The translations under genes and the position numbers were made by a program. A stretch of 14,796 bases of DNA from Lachnospiraceae bacterium (GTDB lineage: Bacteria; Bacillota; Clostridia; Lachnospirales; Lachnospiraceae). This document shows, in pieces, positions 13,808-14,796 of the stretch (its first letter is position 1; every line of letters begins with the position of its first letter). The stretch lies in contig CAAFWV010000077.1 of assembly GCA_900766815.1 (NCBI GenBank), positions 1 to 14,796 on the forward strand. Reading direction: 5' to 3'. The notes under the pieces were generated by a model. The model made no database searches, was not told the origin of the DNA, and saw nothing but the letters and a program-made list of their open reading frames with translations.

Positions 13808-14796
13808 ATGAATAAATACGTTGCCGGCGAAACAAGATATGAAAGTATGCGTTATAACAGATGTGGTAATTCCGGGCTAATGCTCCCGGCAGTTTCTATT
13901 GGATTATGGCATAATTTCGGAAGTAATGATAGTTATGACAATATGCGCGAAATGCTTAGAACCGCATTTGATGCGGGAATAACACATTTTGATCTGGCCA
14001 ACAATTACGGTCCGGTTCCCGGTGCCGCTGAAGAAAATCTTGGGAGAATGCTAAAAGATGATTTTAAAGTATACAGAGATGAATTAATCATTTCAACGAA
14101 AGCCGGATATGATATGTGGCCGGGTCCATATGGTAATTTTGGAAGTAGAAAATATCTGATTGCCAGCCTTGACCAGAGCCTTAAAAGAATGGGGCTTGAT
14201 TATGTTGACATTTTTTATCACCACCGTATGGACCCGGATACTCCGCTTGAAGAGACAATGGGAGCACTTGATCAGATCGTGCGTTCAGGTAAGGCTTTAT
14301 ATGTTGGTCTGTCAAACTATGATGGTGAAACTATGCTCAAGGCCTCAAATATATTGAGTGAACTTGGAACTCCATTTATCATTAACCAGAATAAATATAA
14401 TATATTAGACCGTACAATTGAAAATAATGGGTTAAAGAGTACTGCACCTATGGCAGGTAAGGGTATTATTACCTTTTCACCACTTGCGCAAGGTGTACTT
14501 ACCGATAAATACTTTAATGGTATTCCTGAAGATAGTAGAATTCGTCGTGACGGAAGATTTTTGCATGATGAGGATGTAAATGAAAAACGTATGGAAATAG
14601 TGTTCGGACTTAATGATATAGCTAAACAGAGAGGACAAAGTCTTGCACAGCTTGCATTAAGCTGGATTCTCAAGGATTCAGACATAACCAGCGTACTGAT
14701 CGGTGCCAGCCGTGCAACTCAGATTACTGACTGTATACGCTGCATCGACAACACCAGTTTTTCTACAGAAGAGCTTAGCCGCATAGACGCTCTGTC
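13808..14796 (+). CDS. gpr: Aldo/keto reductase, YghZ/Gpr type (L-glyceraldehyde 3-phosphate reductase-like), 3' end cut by window
   Basis: An open frame of 329 codons runs off the right edge with no stop. It is an NADPH-dependent aldo/keto reductase of the AKR14-like group that reduces small aldehydes. Family landmarks: GLWHNFG (32-38), HFDLANNYGP (60-69) with catalytic Asp62 and Tyr67, STKAGYDMWPGPYG (96-109) with Lys98, and YHHRMDPDTPLEETMGAL with catalytic His139, completing the Asp-Tyr-Lys-His tetrad. Further landmarks are GLSNY and the cofactor-binding IGASRATQI near the end. The family usually has about 330-345 residues, so only a few are missing. ATG at 13808 is supported by GGAGAG 5 nt upstream; its own extended -10 promoter suggests a separate transcript. 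Substrate in this organism is not certain. Confidence 0.93.
   Translation, partial: MNKYVAGETRYESMRYNRCGNSGLMLPAVSIGLWHNFGSNDSYDNMREMLRTAFDAGITHFDLANNYGPVPGAAEENLGRMLKDDFKVYRDELIISTKAGYDMWPGPYGNFGSRKYLIASLDQSLKRMGLDYVDIFYHHRMDPDTPLEETMGALDQIVRSGKALYVGLSNYDGETMLKASNILSELGTPFIINQNKYNILDRTIENNGLKSTAPMAGKGIITFSPLAQGVLTDKYFNGIPEDSRIRRDGRFLHDEDVNEKRMEIVFGLNDIAKQRGQSLAQLALSWILKDSDITSVLIGASRATQITDCIRCIDNTSFSTEELSRIDAL

Overview
The window looks like the chromosome of an anaerobic, fibre-degrading Firmicute of the Lachnospiraceae (Butyrivibrio/Roseburia-like). The evidence is the moderate GC content with AT-rich intergenic regions, strong GGAGG-type ribosome binding sites, and a compact sugar-utilisation locus made of an ABC importer, an AraC regulator, two GH43 glycosidases and an acetylesterase. 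The genus is inferred; no rRNA or marker gene is present.

Left part (1-2491, minus strand). A three-gene operon is read from 2491 down to 201: dUTPase (dut), a histidine-phosphatase family protein, and an AEC-type permease whose central loop carries a long Gly/Ala-rich insertion with internal repeats. Left of it (1-90) are two copies of a 51-bp tandem repeat built from regularly spaced, alternately inverted 8-bp motifs; the array may continue outside the window.

Central part (2592-11191). This is a divergent oligosaccharide-utilisation locus. To the left run a lipoprotein substrate-binding protein, an intercistronic terminator, two permeases and a GH43 enzyme. To the right run the AraC/cupin regulator, an SGNH/sialate-O-acetylesterase-like esterase and a second GH43 enzyme with a C-terminal carbohydrate-binding-like domain. 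None of the three enzymes has a signal peptide. The simplest model is import of acetylated, arabinose/xylose-decorated oligosaccharides followed by deacetylation and debranching in the cytoplasm. The importer has no ATPase gene here and probably uses a shared one. The 293-bp divergent intergenic region holds several related CAATTTTTATGTGTTAA-like sites, including a direct pair 21 bp apart and a 16/17 inverted pair near the two ends. This is a good candidate for the regulator's operator system. A GC-rich segment with nested inverted repeats lies between the regulator and the esterase.

Right part (11207-14796). Beyond a bidirectional terminator are two small minus-strand genes of unknown function (a 77-aa two-helix membrane protein and a 71-aa soluble protein). 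Then come, on the plus strand, a half-size ABC exporter preceded by a terminator-like hairpin 15 nt before its start codon, and an aldo/keto reductase of the YghZ/Gpr type that runs off the right edge. No tRNA, rRNA, CRISPR array, transposase or phage gene was seen. No known gene cluster of a novel defence or signalling kind is evident; the less ordinary signals are regulatory and repeat structures.
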